In this document: piece after piece, positions 9,114 to 17,071 of the stretch | Layout: each line of letters starts with the position of its first letter | How positions within the stretch are numbered: the first letter of the stretch is position 1 | NCBI RefSeq assembly: GCF_013315265.1 | Contig: NZ_JABUFE010000006.1 | Coordinates: 124,001-188,000, forward strand | Direction: 5' to 3' | DNA length: 64,000 nt | Source of the DNA: Parasulfitobacter algicola | Lineage (GTDB): Bacteria > Pseudomonadota > Alphaproteobacteria > Rhodobacterales > Rhodobacteraceae | Notes under the pieces: generated by a model | Told to the model about the DNA's origin: nothing | The model's input: only the letters and a program-made list of their open reading frames with translations | Database searches by the model: none | Program-made: the position numbers and the translations under genes

Positions 9114-9725
9114 ATGAGCAAGGATACTGTTTGGGTCAGTCGCGCGATGATGGATTCAACGCTGATGAAGGGATTTGATCACGACAATTACTTTGTAGAT
9201 AAAGAAAATGCTCTTGATGCTATGCGCCGAAATGAAAAAGGTGAACCCTTGCCCGCAGATCGATTTCCGAAAGAGATGTATGGCGAATACAGGGATGAAA
9301 AAGTAAAAAAGCAACCTGATATCTTTAACGCAGGTGGATTTTGGACGGTTTCTGCCGAGTGTGCAGATGTTTTACGACAATTCGATTTGGGCCAGACATC
9401 CTTATATCCAGTGAAAATTCTTCAGCACGACCGGACAACACCGGTTGAAGGCACATATTTCTGCCTGAACTTCGGCGAAACCAAGGATGCTTTTGTCTCG
9501 GAGGAGTCGCCTCGTGCCAGAGAGCGGGGATATAATGCTTGGGGGCTTCCTTATGGCGTAAAAGATGGGGAGATGGCTATAAAACCTGATGCGTTAAAAG
9601 GTGTTGATTTATGGATGGATCAACGGGTTAAAGATGCCTTCTTTTTAAGTGATCCCCTGGTTAAAGCCCTTAAAGCCGCAAAATTGACCCGCCGGTTCGG
9701 CCTGCGGAAATGCCGGATCCTTTAA
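9114..9725 (+). CDS. Imm11/DUF1629-like protein (tentative)
   Basis: The 203-residue soluble product ends DLWMDQRVKDAFFLSDPL followed by VKALKAAKLTRRFGLRKC. That arrangement resembles what I remember of the Imm11/DUF1629 fold, which covers predicted immunity proteins of polymorphic toxin systems and many orphan copies. The middle part (FNAGGFWTVSAECADVLRQF, then LYPVKIL) also fits. No toxin gene is adjacent: the neighbours are an ABC-F ATPase 12 bp upstream and a convergent outer-membrane protein. If the family assignment is right this would be an orphan immunity gene; otherwise it is a conserved hypothetical. Base composition is slightly more AT-rich than the ABC-F gene. Confidence 0.5.
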   Translation: MSKDTVWVSRAMMDSTLMKGFDHDNYFVDKENALDAMRRNEKGEPLPADRFPKEMYGEYRDEKVKKQPDIFNAGGFWTVSAECADVLRQFDLGQTSLYPVKILQHDRTTPVEGTYFCLNFGETKDAFVSEESPRARERGYNAWGLPYGVKDGEMAIKPDALKGVDLWMDQRVKDAFFLSDPLVKALKAAKLTRRFGLRKCRIL

Positions 9726-9770
9726 CCAAATCCAGTTTCATTGTTCCGAAAATACTCACGCCGCAGGCAA

Positions 9771-9788
9771 GGGGCGCCGCAGCGCCCC
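9771..9788. terminator. GC-rich hairpin between convergent genes
   Basis: A perfect 7-bp stem GGGGCGC/GCGCCCC with a 4-nt loop lies 45 bp after the stop at 9725 and 10 bp after the minus-strand stop at 9798. No T-run follows on either strand, so it may be a bidirectional but weak terminator. Confidence 0.4.
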
Positions 9789-9797
9789 TCCCACGTC

Positions 9798-10391
9798 CTA
9801 GAACCGATACGACAATCTCGCCTGCAACGTAGTTGCATCGATATCAATATCGCTGTCATCGAAATCGTCAAACTGATGAAACAGCGCCTCGCCACCAAGC
9901 GATATATTCTGCGTCACGCGGTGTTCGTACCCCGCCCCCAGAAAATAGCCATCGCTACTGTCCAGTTCATCAGCCGTAGCCTGAGCCCAACCGCCCGTGG
10001 CGTATAACAGACCATTGCCCAGATCATAACCGCCCCGCGCCTTCAGGCGCAGCACGCTTTCCAACGTATCGGCGTCATCCAGTTCAATGCTGGCGATATC
10101 GTAATCGATGCCACCGCCCAGAACGAACTGACCAAAGTCATAATCATAACCGGCGATTAGACCACCGATGACATCATCACCGTCCAGATCAGCCGCACCA
10201 TCCGTGGTTACATCGCCGTACCCAAGCTGCGCACCACCGTAAAACCCGGTCCAATCGCCATCGGCACGCATTGGTTCTTCGGGCGGTGGGGCTGGGACAA
10301 AAACGCTGTCGTCCACAGGCTGTTCGATTGACCCTGCAAAGGCGGGAACGCCCAATGCAATCGCCGATACTGTCATCATAAGATACTTCAT
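9798..10391 (-). CDS. Outer-membrane beta-barrel (porin-family) protein
   Basis: The 197-residue product has a signal peptide (MKYLMMTVSAIALGVPAFAG) followed by a proline-rich acidic linker and WTGFYGGAQLGYGDV, a typical first strand of the OmpA-like/Omp25 beta-barrel domain. The rest alternates glycine and aromatic residues (GGLIAGYDYDFGQFVLGGGID, GYDLGNGLLYATGGWAQ, FLGAGYEHRVTQNISLGGEA). It ends in LSYRF, whose C-terminal Phe is the BAM-recognition residue. An eight-stranded barrel is likely. The loop near the C-terminus is very Asp-rich (FDDFDDSDIDID). The protein sits in the outer membrane; whether it is structural or a pore cannot be said. Confidence 0.85.
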   Translation of the reverse strand: MKYLMMTVSAIALGVPAFAGSIEQPVDDSVFVPAPPPEEPMRADGDWTGFYGGAQLGYGDVTTDGAADLDGDDVIGGLIAGYDYDFGQFVLGGGIDYDIASIELDDADTLESVLRLKARGGYDLGNGLLYATGGWAQATADELDSSDGYFLGAGYEHRVTQNISLGGEALFHQFDDFDDSDIDIDATTLQARLSYRF

Positions 10392-10590
10392 TTCCTGCTC
10401 CTCAGTTTCGCACGCTCATGTCGCGCACTTTTTAGGTAAAGAGCTGGCCGCCCCATGTTACCCCACACAGCCACACGTCCGCGTGAAATGAGCTTGATTG
10501 GCCATTTTGGGCTGCTTGCAGCGCAATACCCCTTGAAAAACAGGCATTCTGGCGCTGATTTTACAGATTTTTTGACAAGCGGGAATAGGT

Positions 10591-10613
10591 CAAATATTTG
10601 AACACCTGTTCAA
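10591..10613 (+). promoter_or_regulatory. Operator candidate upstream of the SDR gene
   Basis: Two palindromes overlap by 3 nt here. CAAATATTTG (10591-10600) is a perfect 10-bp palindrome. TTGAACACCTGTTCAA (10598-10613) has perfect 7-bp arms around 2 bp. A TTGACA hexamer at 10572-10577 lies upstream with a weak TATTTG at 10595, so the palindromes would cover the promoter or start site. The TGAAC-GTTCA layout is typical of TetR-family operators. The regulator is not in the neighbourhood. Confidence 0.45.
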
Positions 10614-10628
10614 TTGGGGGAAAATCAC

Positions 10629-11372
10629 GTGGATATGAAAACTGTCGCCGCTGTTATAACGGGCGGCGCATCGGGACTTGGGGCCGCAACGGTCAAAGCT
10701 TTTCGGGACGCTGGTGCGCAAGTCACAATTCTGGATCGCGATACAGCAGGGCAAACGTTGGCTGATGATGTTGGTGCAGGCTTTGTTCAAACGGATGTCA
10801 CGGATGAGGCATCGGTCAGTGCAGCACTAGACCACGCGAAATCCGAAATGGGCCTGATCAACGTGGTAGTGAACTGTGCAGGGATTGCCACAGCAGAAAA
10901 GACGGTTGGTCGCGATGGCCCCCACCGTCTTGAGACCTTTCAGCGTACGGTCAACATCAACCTGATCGGCAGTTTCAATGTGGCAAGGCTCGCGGCCGTT
11001 CATATGGCAGAAAACCCAAGCGAGCCTAAGGGCGTAATTGTGCATACCGCATCTGTCGCGGCTTTTGACGGGCAAAAGGGTCAGGTGGCCTATGCCGCTT
11101 CCAAGGCCGGGATTGCAGGTATGCAGCTGCCTATGGCGCGCGATTTAGCGCAGATGAGTATCCGAACGATGGCCATTGCGCCGGGTATTTTTCGCACACC
11201 CATGTTGGAAGGTCTTGGCGAAGAGGTGATGACGGGTCTTGCTGCCGATGTCACCTATCCCAAGCGCCTTGGTGATCCAGCGGAATATGCAGCACTGGCC
11301 AAGTTCATCGTCGAATGCGATTATTTGAATGGCGAAACCATTCGGATTGATGGGGCACTGCGCATGAAATAA
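10629..11372 (+). CDS. HSD10-like short-chain dehydrogenase/reductase
   Basis: The product resembles the 3-hydroxyacyl-CoA dehydrogenase type 2 (HSD17B10-like) branch of the SDR family. These use NAD to oxidise 2-methyl-3-hydroxyacyl-CoA or related substrates in branched-chain amino-acid or fatty-acid breakdown. With the GTG start at 10629 the protein has 247 residues: the glycine-rich NAD loop TGGASGLGAA at 11-20, NCAGIATAEK, the catalytic Ser142, Tyr155 and Lys159 (YAASK), and the PG motif APGIFRTPML. A GGGGGA purine run precedes GTG 10629; ATG at 10635 or TTG at 10614 are alternatives. It is monocistronic, with a probable TetR-type operator just upstream. Confidence 0.85.
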   Translation: MDMKTVAAVITGGASGLGAATVKAFRDAGAQVTILDRDTAGQTLADDVGAGFVQTDVTDEASVSAALDHAKSEMGLINVVVNCAGIATAEKTVGRDGPHRLETFQRTVNINLIGSFNVARLAAVHMAENPSEPKGVIVHTASVAAFDGQKGQVAYAASKAGIAGMQLPMARDLAQMSIRTMAIAPGIFRTPMLEGLGEEVMTGLAADVTYPKRLGDPAEYAALAKFIVECDYLNGETIRIDGALRMK

Positions 11373-11390
11373 CGGCAGCATGGTATCGCG

Positions 11391-11410
11391 GAAAAAGCCC
11401 ACAAGGGCTT
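11391..11410 (-). terminator. Rho-independent terminator after the YiiX-like gene
   Basis: Read on the minus strand, AAGCCC-TTGT-GGGCTT forms a 6-bp stem with a 4-nt loop followed by TTTTC. It lies 14 bp after the stop at 11425 and 19 bp after the convergent SDR stop. The T-run supports termination of the minus-strand gene. Confidence 0.6.
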
Positions 11411-11424
11411 GATAAGCGCTTAGG

Positions 11425-12207
11425 TTACACCGGCGCATCCTGCCAAGTCAGTGCCCTATGATCGAAACCATTTGCCAAGGTTGGTTTGATGACCTGAAAA
11501 TAGGGCGACAGATCAAAATCGCGCGGTGCAAACAGGGAATGATGACGGATGTGAAAAATCTCACGCCTAATATAATTACCGCGCTGATCTTCAACCCGCA
11601 CAGTTGGCAAAATGGGATATTTGATCGACTGATACGCCTGCGCAATCAGTGATGAACAAATCGCGCGGGTCGGATCGCCTGATCCGAACGCCAGCATTCG
11701 TCTGCGCCAACGAACAGGAACCGGCGGCGTGGGCATGAAATATCGTAGCAAATCGAAAATATTCCGCAGATCGTAATCCAACCCGATGCGGTCAATCATA
11801 AACTGTGCAATCATTTCGCGTTCAGCCTCATCCAAGCCGACAGCCCTGCAAATTCGGGTGTTGAACGTCTCGTATTTCGACAACGGCACGGCCACGCACC
11901 CTTCGCCCAGGTTCACTTCGACCAACCGCGGACGTTCTGTACCGTTACCCACTTCTGGCAAGGCGTCCCCCACATAGAGGGCCGCATGCGACCATGTGGA
12001 TTGTGTCAGATACTTGATTGCCTTGGATATTCTTTCATTCCCTTCAACCAGCAACACATCACCCGGCCGCAGCGTATCGCATAGTGATTTGAAATCAGAC
12101 GGCGTATAAGGTCGATAACCCGAACTTTCACTGCGCAGCTTATTCGCAAGGCGTTTGCCCAGCCAATCCAGAAAACTGTCCATCTTGTGCTTTGATGTTG
12201 TGGTCAT
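11425..12207 (-). CDS. YiiX/YebB-like permuted papain-fold hydrolase
   Basis: The 260-residue product belongs to the circularly permuted NlpC/P60-papain superfamily (YiiX/YaeF type). The catalytic His lies in STWSHAALYVG, preceded by the RPGDVLLVEG strand. The catalytic Cys lies later in RAICSSLIAQAY, which is the reversed His-then-Cys order of this family. Such enzymes are thought to be amidases or lipid-modifying hydrolases; the substrate is unknown. I see no clear signal peptide. The start is placed at ATG 12207, which has AGGA at good spacing; a GTG two codons upstream is the alternative. The gap to the next gene is 85 bp. Confidence 0.75.
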   Translation of the reverse strand: MTTTSKHKMDSFLDWLGKRLANKLRSESSGYRPYTPSDFKSLCDTLRPGDVLLVEGNERISKAIKYLTQSTWSHAALYVGDALPEVGNGTERPRLVEVNLGEGCVAVPLSKYETFNTRICRAVGLDEAEREMIAQFMIDRIGLDYDLRNIFDLLRYFMPTPPVPVRWRRRMLAFGSGDPTRAICSSLIAQAYQSIKYPILPTVRVEDQRGNYIRREIFHIRHHSLFAPRDFDLSPYFQVIKPTLANGFDHRALTWQDAPV

Positions 12208-12292
12208 CCACACTTCCTATTCACATCATTTGAGTAAATTGCGACACAGATGTCAAAGAGATGTATGTTACAAAACCAGCAAGATCAGATGA

Positions 12293-13219
12293 TCAAAGTT
12301 CGGCCATTTGACCATACGGTGGCACAATAACGGTTTCGATCAGATACTTCGCGCTTTGTGCCATCGCAGCTTGTTGCAAGGGGCCGAAATACCAAACCGG
12401 ATCTAGTTTGCGTTCGTAATAAAGTGTCAGAGATACATCCGTTTTACCATCGGCACGTTCTGTAAAATCGACACGCGTGCCGTCGATTGACATATACCCG
12501 GACAGATAGCTGTCGTTGCGGGTGATGCTAGTTCGGATATGGTGATCGCCCACTTCATCCAACCTCAAGTGCATCTGACCTGTATGAACATTGGTAAAGA
12601 ACCAGCGGCGATAAACAAACGTCATCTCATGCACATCGCCCTGATTTAATGTACCGGCCTTGATATCGGTTGGCTTCGGGAAAACCGATATCAGCAAGGG
12701 GCGCGGTTTTTCAAACTGGATGGGCTGCGCCATATGCGCCTTGATCGCCGCGATGCTGGCATCAACCGTCACTGTGTGCGTCACCTGATTTTCGCGCGGG
12801 GCCGTCAGGGCGGGAATGGTGCCTTCCAATGACAATCCCATAACAAGGGCAGGAATGATCAAAGCCGGCACACGCGTTCTGTGATTGTTATAAAGTGCGG
12901 CGAACCCATAGGCTGAGAACATAATGATGTAATAAATCGGCATCGCAAAAAGGATACAGATGAACCCTTCGAACAGAAAACCTGATAAAGCCAGGAAAAA
13001 GACGGTTGAATGCAAGAAGTTTTTAACAGCTCTTTTACCGTATCCCATCGGTTCCGGGGCAGGCACAAAATGATGCAAAGCCAATCCGATCAAAAATGGG
13101 ATTGCTACATAGAAAACGCCAGTATGACCAAATCGAGAATCTAGCAAATACCGCAGCGCAATAGACACAACACCTGCCATGAAAAACAAATAGAACCATT
13201 TAGGGGCACGTAATTTCAT
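12293..13219 (-). CDS. Membrane protein with C-terminal SRPBCC-like domain
   Basis: The 308-residue product has five predicted membrane segments in its first half (about 8-24, 34-50, 70-88, 92-112 and 117-135). The soluble second half begins TVTVDASIAAIKAHMAQP. This segment, with its long beta-strands (VHEMTFVYRRWFFTNV, DVSLTLYYERKLDP) and C-terminal helix, resembles the SRPBCC/START-like fold often written as 'polyketide cyclase/dehydrase'. The family is not characterised. It lies upstream of the YiiX-like gene on the same strand with an 85-bp gap, so cotranscription is possible. Confidence 0.6.
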   Translation of the reverse strand: MKLRAPKWFYLFFMAGVVSIALRYLLDSRFGHTGVFYVAIPFLIGLALHHFVPAPEPMGYGKRAVKNFLHSTVFFLALSGFLFEGFICILFAMPIYYIIMFSAYGFAALYNNHRTRVPALIIPALVMGLSLEGTIPALTAPRENQVTHTVTVDASIAAIKAHMAQPIQFEKPRPLLISVFPKPTDIKAGTLNQGDVHEMTFVYRRWFFTNVHTGQMHLRLDEVGDHHIRTSITRNDSYLSGYMSIDGTRVDFTERADGKTDVSLTLYYERKLDPVWYFGPLQQAAMAQSAKYLIETVIVPPYGQMAEL

Positions 13220-13348
13220 CGAACTGCCTTCAACTTTGCGTTATCTTTCGTCGTTATACCTCAAAAGAACAATAACAAAACTGTCGCAGGCTTTGACCCA
13301 AGGGCAATCTGTGCTAACTCTTATGAATTAGCCAACAGGAGAGACGAC

Positions 13349-13510
13349 ATGAAGATGAAGACCCTTCTGGCCGCAGTGGCCCTGACACTGACACCTGCTT
13401 TCGCATTTGCAGCCGGTTGTAATTATGGCAAAGACGAAGTCGCAATGTCCTGTGCAAGTGGTACAGTTTGGGACGCGGCTTCGAAAAGCTGTGTTTCCAC
13501 CACAAGCTAG
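13349..13510 (+). CDS. Small exported Cys-motif peptide (53 aa)
   Basis: This frame encodes 53 residues: a signal peptide (MKMKTLLAAVALTLTPAFAFA) and a mature peptide of about 32 residues with three cysteines. An AGGAGAG sequence sits 6 bp upstream of ATG 13349, and a strong terminator follows the stop, so it is a complete transcription unit. The mature part ends CASGTVWDAASKSCVSTTS. The same pattern CxSGxVWDxxxKSCV occurs in the exported TPR protein encoded 112 bp downstream (CKSGMVWDEKTKSCV). I do not know a function. The motif resembles short Cys-bounded modules seen in secreted binding domains, but this is only a resemblance. Confidence 0.7.
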   Translation: MKMKTLLAAVALTLTPAFAFAAGCNYGKDEVAMSCASGTVWDAASKSCVSTTS

Positions 13511-13526
13511 GATCAGATCAATCCAC

Positions 13527-13558
13527 AAAAAAGACGGTCCTTTGTGGCCGTCTTTTTT
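13527..13558 (+). terminator. Rho-independent terminator
   Basis: AAAAAAGACGG and CCGTCTTTTTT form an 11-bp stem (about half A-T) around a short loop and end in a T-run. It lies 16 bp after the 53-residue peptide gene and 63 bp before the next start, and would work in both directions. Confidence 0.8.
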
Positions 13559-13621
13559 ATTTTCCATATCGTCTTTGATCACCTTGGTTCTATATTCGGC
13601 TCAATATCAAAGGAGATTTCG

Positions 13622-14155
13622 ATGCGCGCCCTTATTCTTGCAACCGCCCTGTGTATTCCAACTTTTGTTTTCGCGGCAGGGTCAGAGGACCCGACCCCAC
13701 CCAAACCAACGCAAACCACAACAGAATGCAAAAGTGGCATGGTATGGGATGAAAAGACCAAAAGCTGCGTGGCGCCGCAGGAAAGCCAACTGGATGACGA
13801 CGTGCTGTATCAGGCCGCGCGCGAATTTGCCTATGCTGGACAGTATGATCATTCACAAGCCGCTTTACGGGCCATGTCAGATCAAAACGATGACCGCGTT
13901 TTGACCTATATGGGTTTCACGACACGCAAAATGGGCGATGTACCCGCAGGTATGGCGTATTATAACGCGGCCCTTCAGGTGAACCCGGATAATATCTTGG
14001 CACGATCTTATATGGGTCAGGCTTTTGTCGAAGCAGGCCAGCTTGGGGCCGCGCGCGAACAGTTGAAGGAAATTCAGGCACGCGGTGGTCGCGAAAGCTG
14101 GTCTGAAACGTCGTTGAAAAAGGCAATCGAAACAGGTGACGGATATTCCTATTAA
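13622..14155 (+). CDS. Exported TPR protein with N-terminal Cys motif
   Basis: The 177-residue product starts at ATG 13622 behind AAAGGAGATTTCG. The frame is open further upstream, but that part crosses the terminator. It has a signal peptide (MRALILATALCIPTFVFA), a Pro/Thr-rich linker, the module CKSGMVWDEKTKSCV at about 36-50, and two to three tetratricopeptide-like helical repeats (about 60-160, for example GMAYYNAALQVNPDNILARS and YMGQAFVEAGQLGAAREQL). Periplasmic TPR proteins usually scaffold protein complexes. The shared Cys module links it to the peptide gene just upstream. No enzymatic motif is visible. Confidence 0.72.
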   Translation: MRALILATALCIPTFVFAAGSEDPTPPKPTQTTTECKSGMVWDEKTKSCVAPQESQLDDDVLYQAAREFAYAGQYDHSQAALRAMSDQNDDRVLTYMGFTTRKMGDVPAGMAYYNAALQVNPDNILARSYMGQAFVEAGQLGAAREQLKEIQARGGRESWSETSLKKAIETGDGYSY

Positions 14156-14219
14156 TCGCTGCCGTTAAGCATCCATTCACACTCATCAGTTTAGACATGG
14201 GCCAACGACGGAGGCCCGC

Positions 14220-15272
14220 ATGACAATCGCCTTGCCCATGGCATCGCTGGAAGACAACGCAACACCTATACGGCCGCGCGCCAAGCTATCGCTGACGCGA
14301 AAACAAAAGGCTGCTATTGTTGTGCGTTTACTGATCAGCGACGGGGCCGATCTGAAGTTGTCAGAACTTCCCGAAGACCTGCAGGCGCAGTTAACTCTGC
14401 AAATGGGGGCCATGACACATATCGACCATGATACCCTTGCCGCTGTTGCTGGTGAATTTGCCGAAGAATTGGAAGCAGTCGGTCTGTCCTTTTCCGGCGG
14501 CGTTGCTGGCGCGCTGTCTTTGCTGGATGGCAAGATCAGTTCGAAAACGGCGGCAAAGCTGCGCAAGGATGCAGGCGTCACGCGGGGCAACCCATGGGAA
14601 CGCATCATCGGTCTTGGTAATGACAGACTGCTGCCTGTGTTACAGGATGAAAGTATCGAAATTGCTGCTGTTGTCTTGTCGAAACTAAAAGTGAACAAGG
14701 CCGCGGAATTACTGGGGATGCTGCCTGGTGAACGGGCGCGCCGCATCACCTATGCCGTGTCGATGACAAGTGCGGTCACCCCCGACGCCGTTGAACGCAT
14801 TGGCCATTCCTTGGCCGATCAACTTGATGCCCAACCTGAACGCGCCTTTGACGATGATCCGGTCGAACGCGTTGGTGCCATTCTGAACTATTCACAATCC
14901 GCAACACGCGATGACGTTTTGAAAGGGCTTGATGAAACCGACGCCGGTTTTGCCGAAATGGTCCGCAAAGCCATTTTCACATTTGGCAATATTCCAGAAC
15001 GCATTGACCCACGCGACATTCCCAAAATTACCAAAAACGTGGAGGCATCGGTTCTGATCACAGCACTTGGGGGTGCGGCAGACCTTGGATACCAAACTTC
15101 AGCCGACTTTATTCTGGATAACATGTCCAAGCGAATGGCCGATCAGATCCGTGACGAAATTGCGGCATTGGACACCATCAAGCCAGACGATGCTGAAGTT
15201 GCGATGACAAAGGTTATCGCCGAAATTCGCGAAATGGAACAAAACGGCGATCTGTTATTACTGGCGGATTGA
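14220..15272 (+). CDS. fliG: Flagellar motor switch protein FliG
   Basis: FliG is the rotor protein that couples the stator to the C-ring and transmits the CheY-P signal to rotation. The 350-residue product has the N-terminal domain (LTRKQKAAIVVRLLI near 25-39), the middle-domain EHPQ-region counterpart, and the C-terminal domain with ILNYSQSATRDDVLKGLDE and FTFGNIPERIDPRDIPKI. It then has the torque helix FILDNMSKRMADQIRDEI with alternating charged residues. Length fits the family. A GGAGG site precedes ATG 14220. It is isolated: no fliF, fliH, fliN or mot gene lies beside it, and the chemotaxis operon is about 22 kb away. Confidence 0.85.
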   Translation: MTIALPMASLEDNATPIRPRAKLSLTRKQKAAIVVRLLISDGADLKLSELPEDLQAQLTLQMGAMTHIDHDTLAAVAGEFAEELEAVGLSFSGGVAGALSLLDGKISSKTAAKLRKDAGVTRGNPWERIIGLGNDRLLPVLQDESIEIAAVVLSKLKVNKAAELLGMLPGERARRITYAVSMTSAVTPDAVERIGHSLADQLDAQPERAFDDDPVERVGAILNYSQSATRDDVLKGLDETDAGFAEMVRKAIFTFGNIPERIDPRDIPKITKNVEASVLITALGGAADLGYQTSADFILDNMSKRMADQIRDEIAALDTIKPDDAEVAMTKVIAEIREMEQNGDLLLLAD

Positions 15273-15360
15273 TTTGGCTTCAACCGCTTCATAAAGCAGA
15301 TCCGCTTGTTATTATCGTGTACCGGTTTTATGACATTGTTTGCACTGTCAGGAAATTCGG

Positions 15361-16248
15361 ATGACCAAACCCAAGAACAAAGGCCGCACATGGTCGGATT
15401 GGTTGACCGACAAAGTGTTGCGCGCTGTGATCATAGGCACCAAAATTCTACCCTATGATCAACGCGTTCCCATCATGGGCACTCTAACATCTCGTTTGAT
15501 TGCGCCGATGGCTGGGTACATCAAACGCGCAGACAAAAACTTGGCCTATATTTACCCCGATATGACGCTGCAGGATCGGCAACGCATTGCACGTGCCGTC
15601 GCGAATAACGCCGGAAGAACAATAATCGAGACGTATTCGCCAAAGGGGTTGATGCAAAAAGCAAAGACTAGCACGGTTTCGGGCCTGGGCTTAGAGGCAT
15701 TACAAAACGCGAAATTACAAGGCAAACCCGTTTTACTGGTCACCGGCCATTACGGAAACCACGAAGCCCCCCGCTATGCGTTAACTGCAATGGGTTATGA
15801 GATCGGCGGATTGTATCGCCCAATGGCAAACCAGTTCTTTAACGAACACTATGCCAATACCATGGCCGACATAAGCGGTCCGGTTTTTGCCCAGGGGCGG
15901 CGCGGAACGGCAGGGTTTGTGAAATACCTTAAACAAGGCGGCATCGCTGTTTTATTGTTCGATATCTATACCAGAAAAGGCGTGACCCTACCCTTTTTGG
16001 GAAAACCTGCGCCAACGGCCCTGTCAGCAGCAGATCTGGCATTGAAATACAACGCCATTCTTATTCCGTTTTTCGGCAAACGACGGGAAGATGGGCTGAC
16101 CTTTGATATTCAGCTTGATGCACCCATTGACCACACCAGCCCGGAACAGATGCTAACAGAAATGAATACGCGTCTGGAAAAGCGTATTCACGAAAATCCT
16201 GAGCAATGGTTCTGGATACATCGGCGCTGGCGCAAAAAGGTGCGCTGA
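15361..16248 (+). CDS. LpxL-type lipid A lauroyl acyltransferase
   Basis: The 295-residue product belongs to the LpxL/HtrB acyltransferase family, which adds secondary acyl chains to lipid A at the inner membrane. The HX4D/E-type catalytic motif is present as HYGNHE in LLVTGHYGNHEAPRYAL. The family's R-x-RG segment is seen in FAQGRRGTAGFVKYLKQGG, and the C-terminal PEQWFWIHRRWRKK is diagnostic. The N-terminus lacks a strong membrane helix but has an amphipathic segment. I start at ATG 15361, which has AGGAAA upstream; an in-frame ATG at 15340 is less likely. It could acylate another lipid, as in related phosphatidylinositol mannoside enzymes, but lipid A is the likely substrate in this group. 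Confidence 0.85.
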   Translation: MTKPKNKGRTWSDWLTDKVLRAVIIGTKILPYDQRVPIMGTLTSRLIAPMAGYIKRADKNLAYIYPDMTLQDRQRIARAVANNAGRTIIETYSPKGLMQKAKTSTVSGLGLEALQNAKLQGKPVLLVTGHYGNHEAPRYALTAMGYEIGGLYRPMANQFFNEHYANTMADISGPVFAQGRRGTAGFVKYLKQGGIAVLLFDIYTRKGVTLPFLGKPAPTALSAADLALKYNAILIPFFGKRREDGLTFDIQLDAPIDHTSPEQMLTEMNTRLEKRIHENPEQWFWIHRRWRKKVR

Positions 16249-16252
16249 ATAG

Positions 16253-16945
16253 CTATTTTAGCTGGGCAGCCCCATAAATTGCGCCATGGCCGTCCTTTTG
16301 AATAATCACAACCACGGGCGATGAACCGTGGGCCTCAATAGATTTACGAAACGGTTCTTGGCCGCTCCAATTATCAATCTTTTCCCAAGAGGTAACAACA
16401 TTGGCATAACTCAATGTTCTGCCCGCATTTTCCCCACGTTTTATTTCAACCGTTTCCAACGGGGAATAGCGCACAAGTTGAACGATCATTGGGTTAGCAA
16501 CGCTTGATAATGCCTCAATCCGTACAATATTACCGCGCCGTGTCAGCGAAATCTGAACAGGCAAATTCTGCGCTGCATGTTTTTGCAACATATCCGCCAC
16601 TTGCATCGGTCGGGTTCCTACCACATGGTCAACCCCGCCGATGATCATTTGTGGGGTGTAAACCGTACGTGACCCTGCTGCATGCGCGTATGCTTTTTGC
16701 CGTTTGGTGTGCATCGGATCGGCAAAACGGTCTTTCCAGCCAATATAATCCCAGTAATCAACGTGTAATGCCAAAGCGATTACATTTTCACGGGCGGCAA
16801 GTTCGTGCAATAATTTGTCTGCCGGCGGACAACTGGAACATCCCTGTGATGTATAAAGTTCGACCACCACAGGGGTCGTGTCAGCATTGGTAATTGTACA
16901 AAGACTACTCAGACCGAACAAAGCCGACATAATTATTCTTAGCAT
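16253..16945 (-). CDS. DUF1223 thioredoxin-like exported protein
   Basis: The 230-residue product has a signal peptide (MLRIIMSALFGLSSLCTITNA) and the DUF1223 hallmark VVVELYTSQGCSSCPPADKL. Its CxxC motif resembles a thioredoxin active site, and the fold is thioredoxin-like. Further hallmarks are LALHVDYWDYIGWKDRFA and VYTPQMIIGGVDHVVG. The family is widespread in proteobacteria and often annotated 'secreted protein'; a role in periplasmic thiol chemistry is inferred only. It is convergent with the acyltransferase gene (4-bp gap) and divergent from acnA across 215 bp. Confidence 0.88.
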   Translation of the reverse strand: MLRIIMSALFGLSSLCTITNADTTPVVVELYTSQGCSSCPPADKLLHELAARENVIALALHVDYWDYIGWKDRFADPMHTKRQKAYAHAAGSRTVYTPQMIIGGVDHVVGTRPMQVADMLQKHAAQNLPVQISLTRRGNIVRIEALSSVANPMIVQLVRYSPLETVEIKRGENAGRTLSYANVVTSWEKIDNWSGQEPFRKSIEAHGSSPVVVIIQKDGHGAIYGAAQLK

Positions 16946-17061
16946 TTCGCGTTTCTTTCCATTTTAACGTCTCAGACGTATTGCATCTGATGATCAATCG
17001 CCAATCAAGGTTTTGCGAGAAAATGCAATACTCGCCCATAGCGTGAAAATACTGTGTGCAA

Positions 17062-17071
17062 TTGTATACAA
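17062..17071. promoter_or_regulatory. TTGTATACAA palindrome upstream of acnA
   Basis: A perfect 10-bp palindrome lies 90 bp before the acnA start in the 215-bp divergent region shared with the DUF1223 gene. The sequence fits the TTGTATACAA type reported for FCD-subfamily GntR regulators. No regulator gene is adjacent, so the link to acnA control is inference. Confidence 0.35.
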
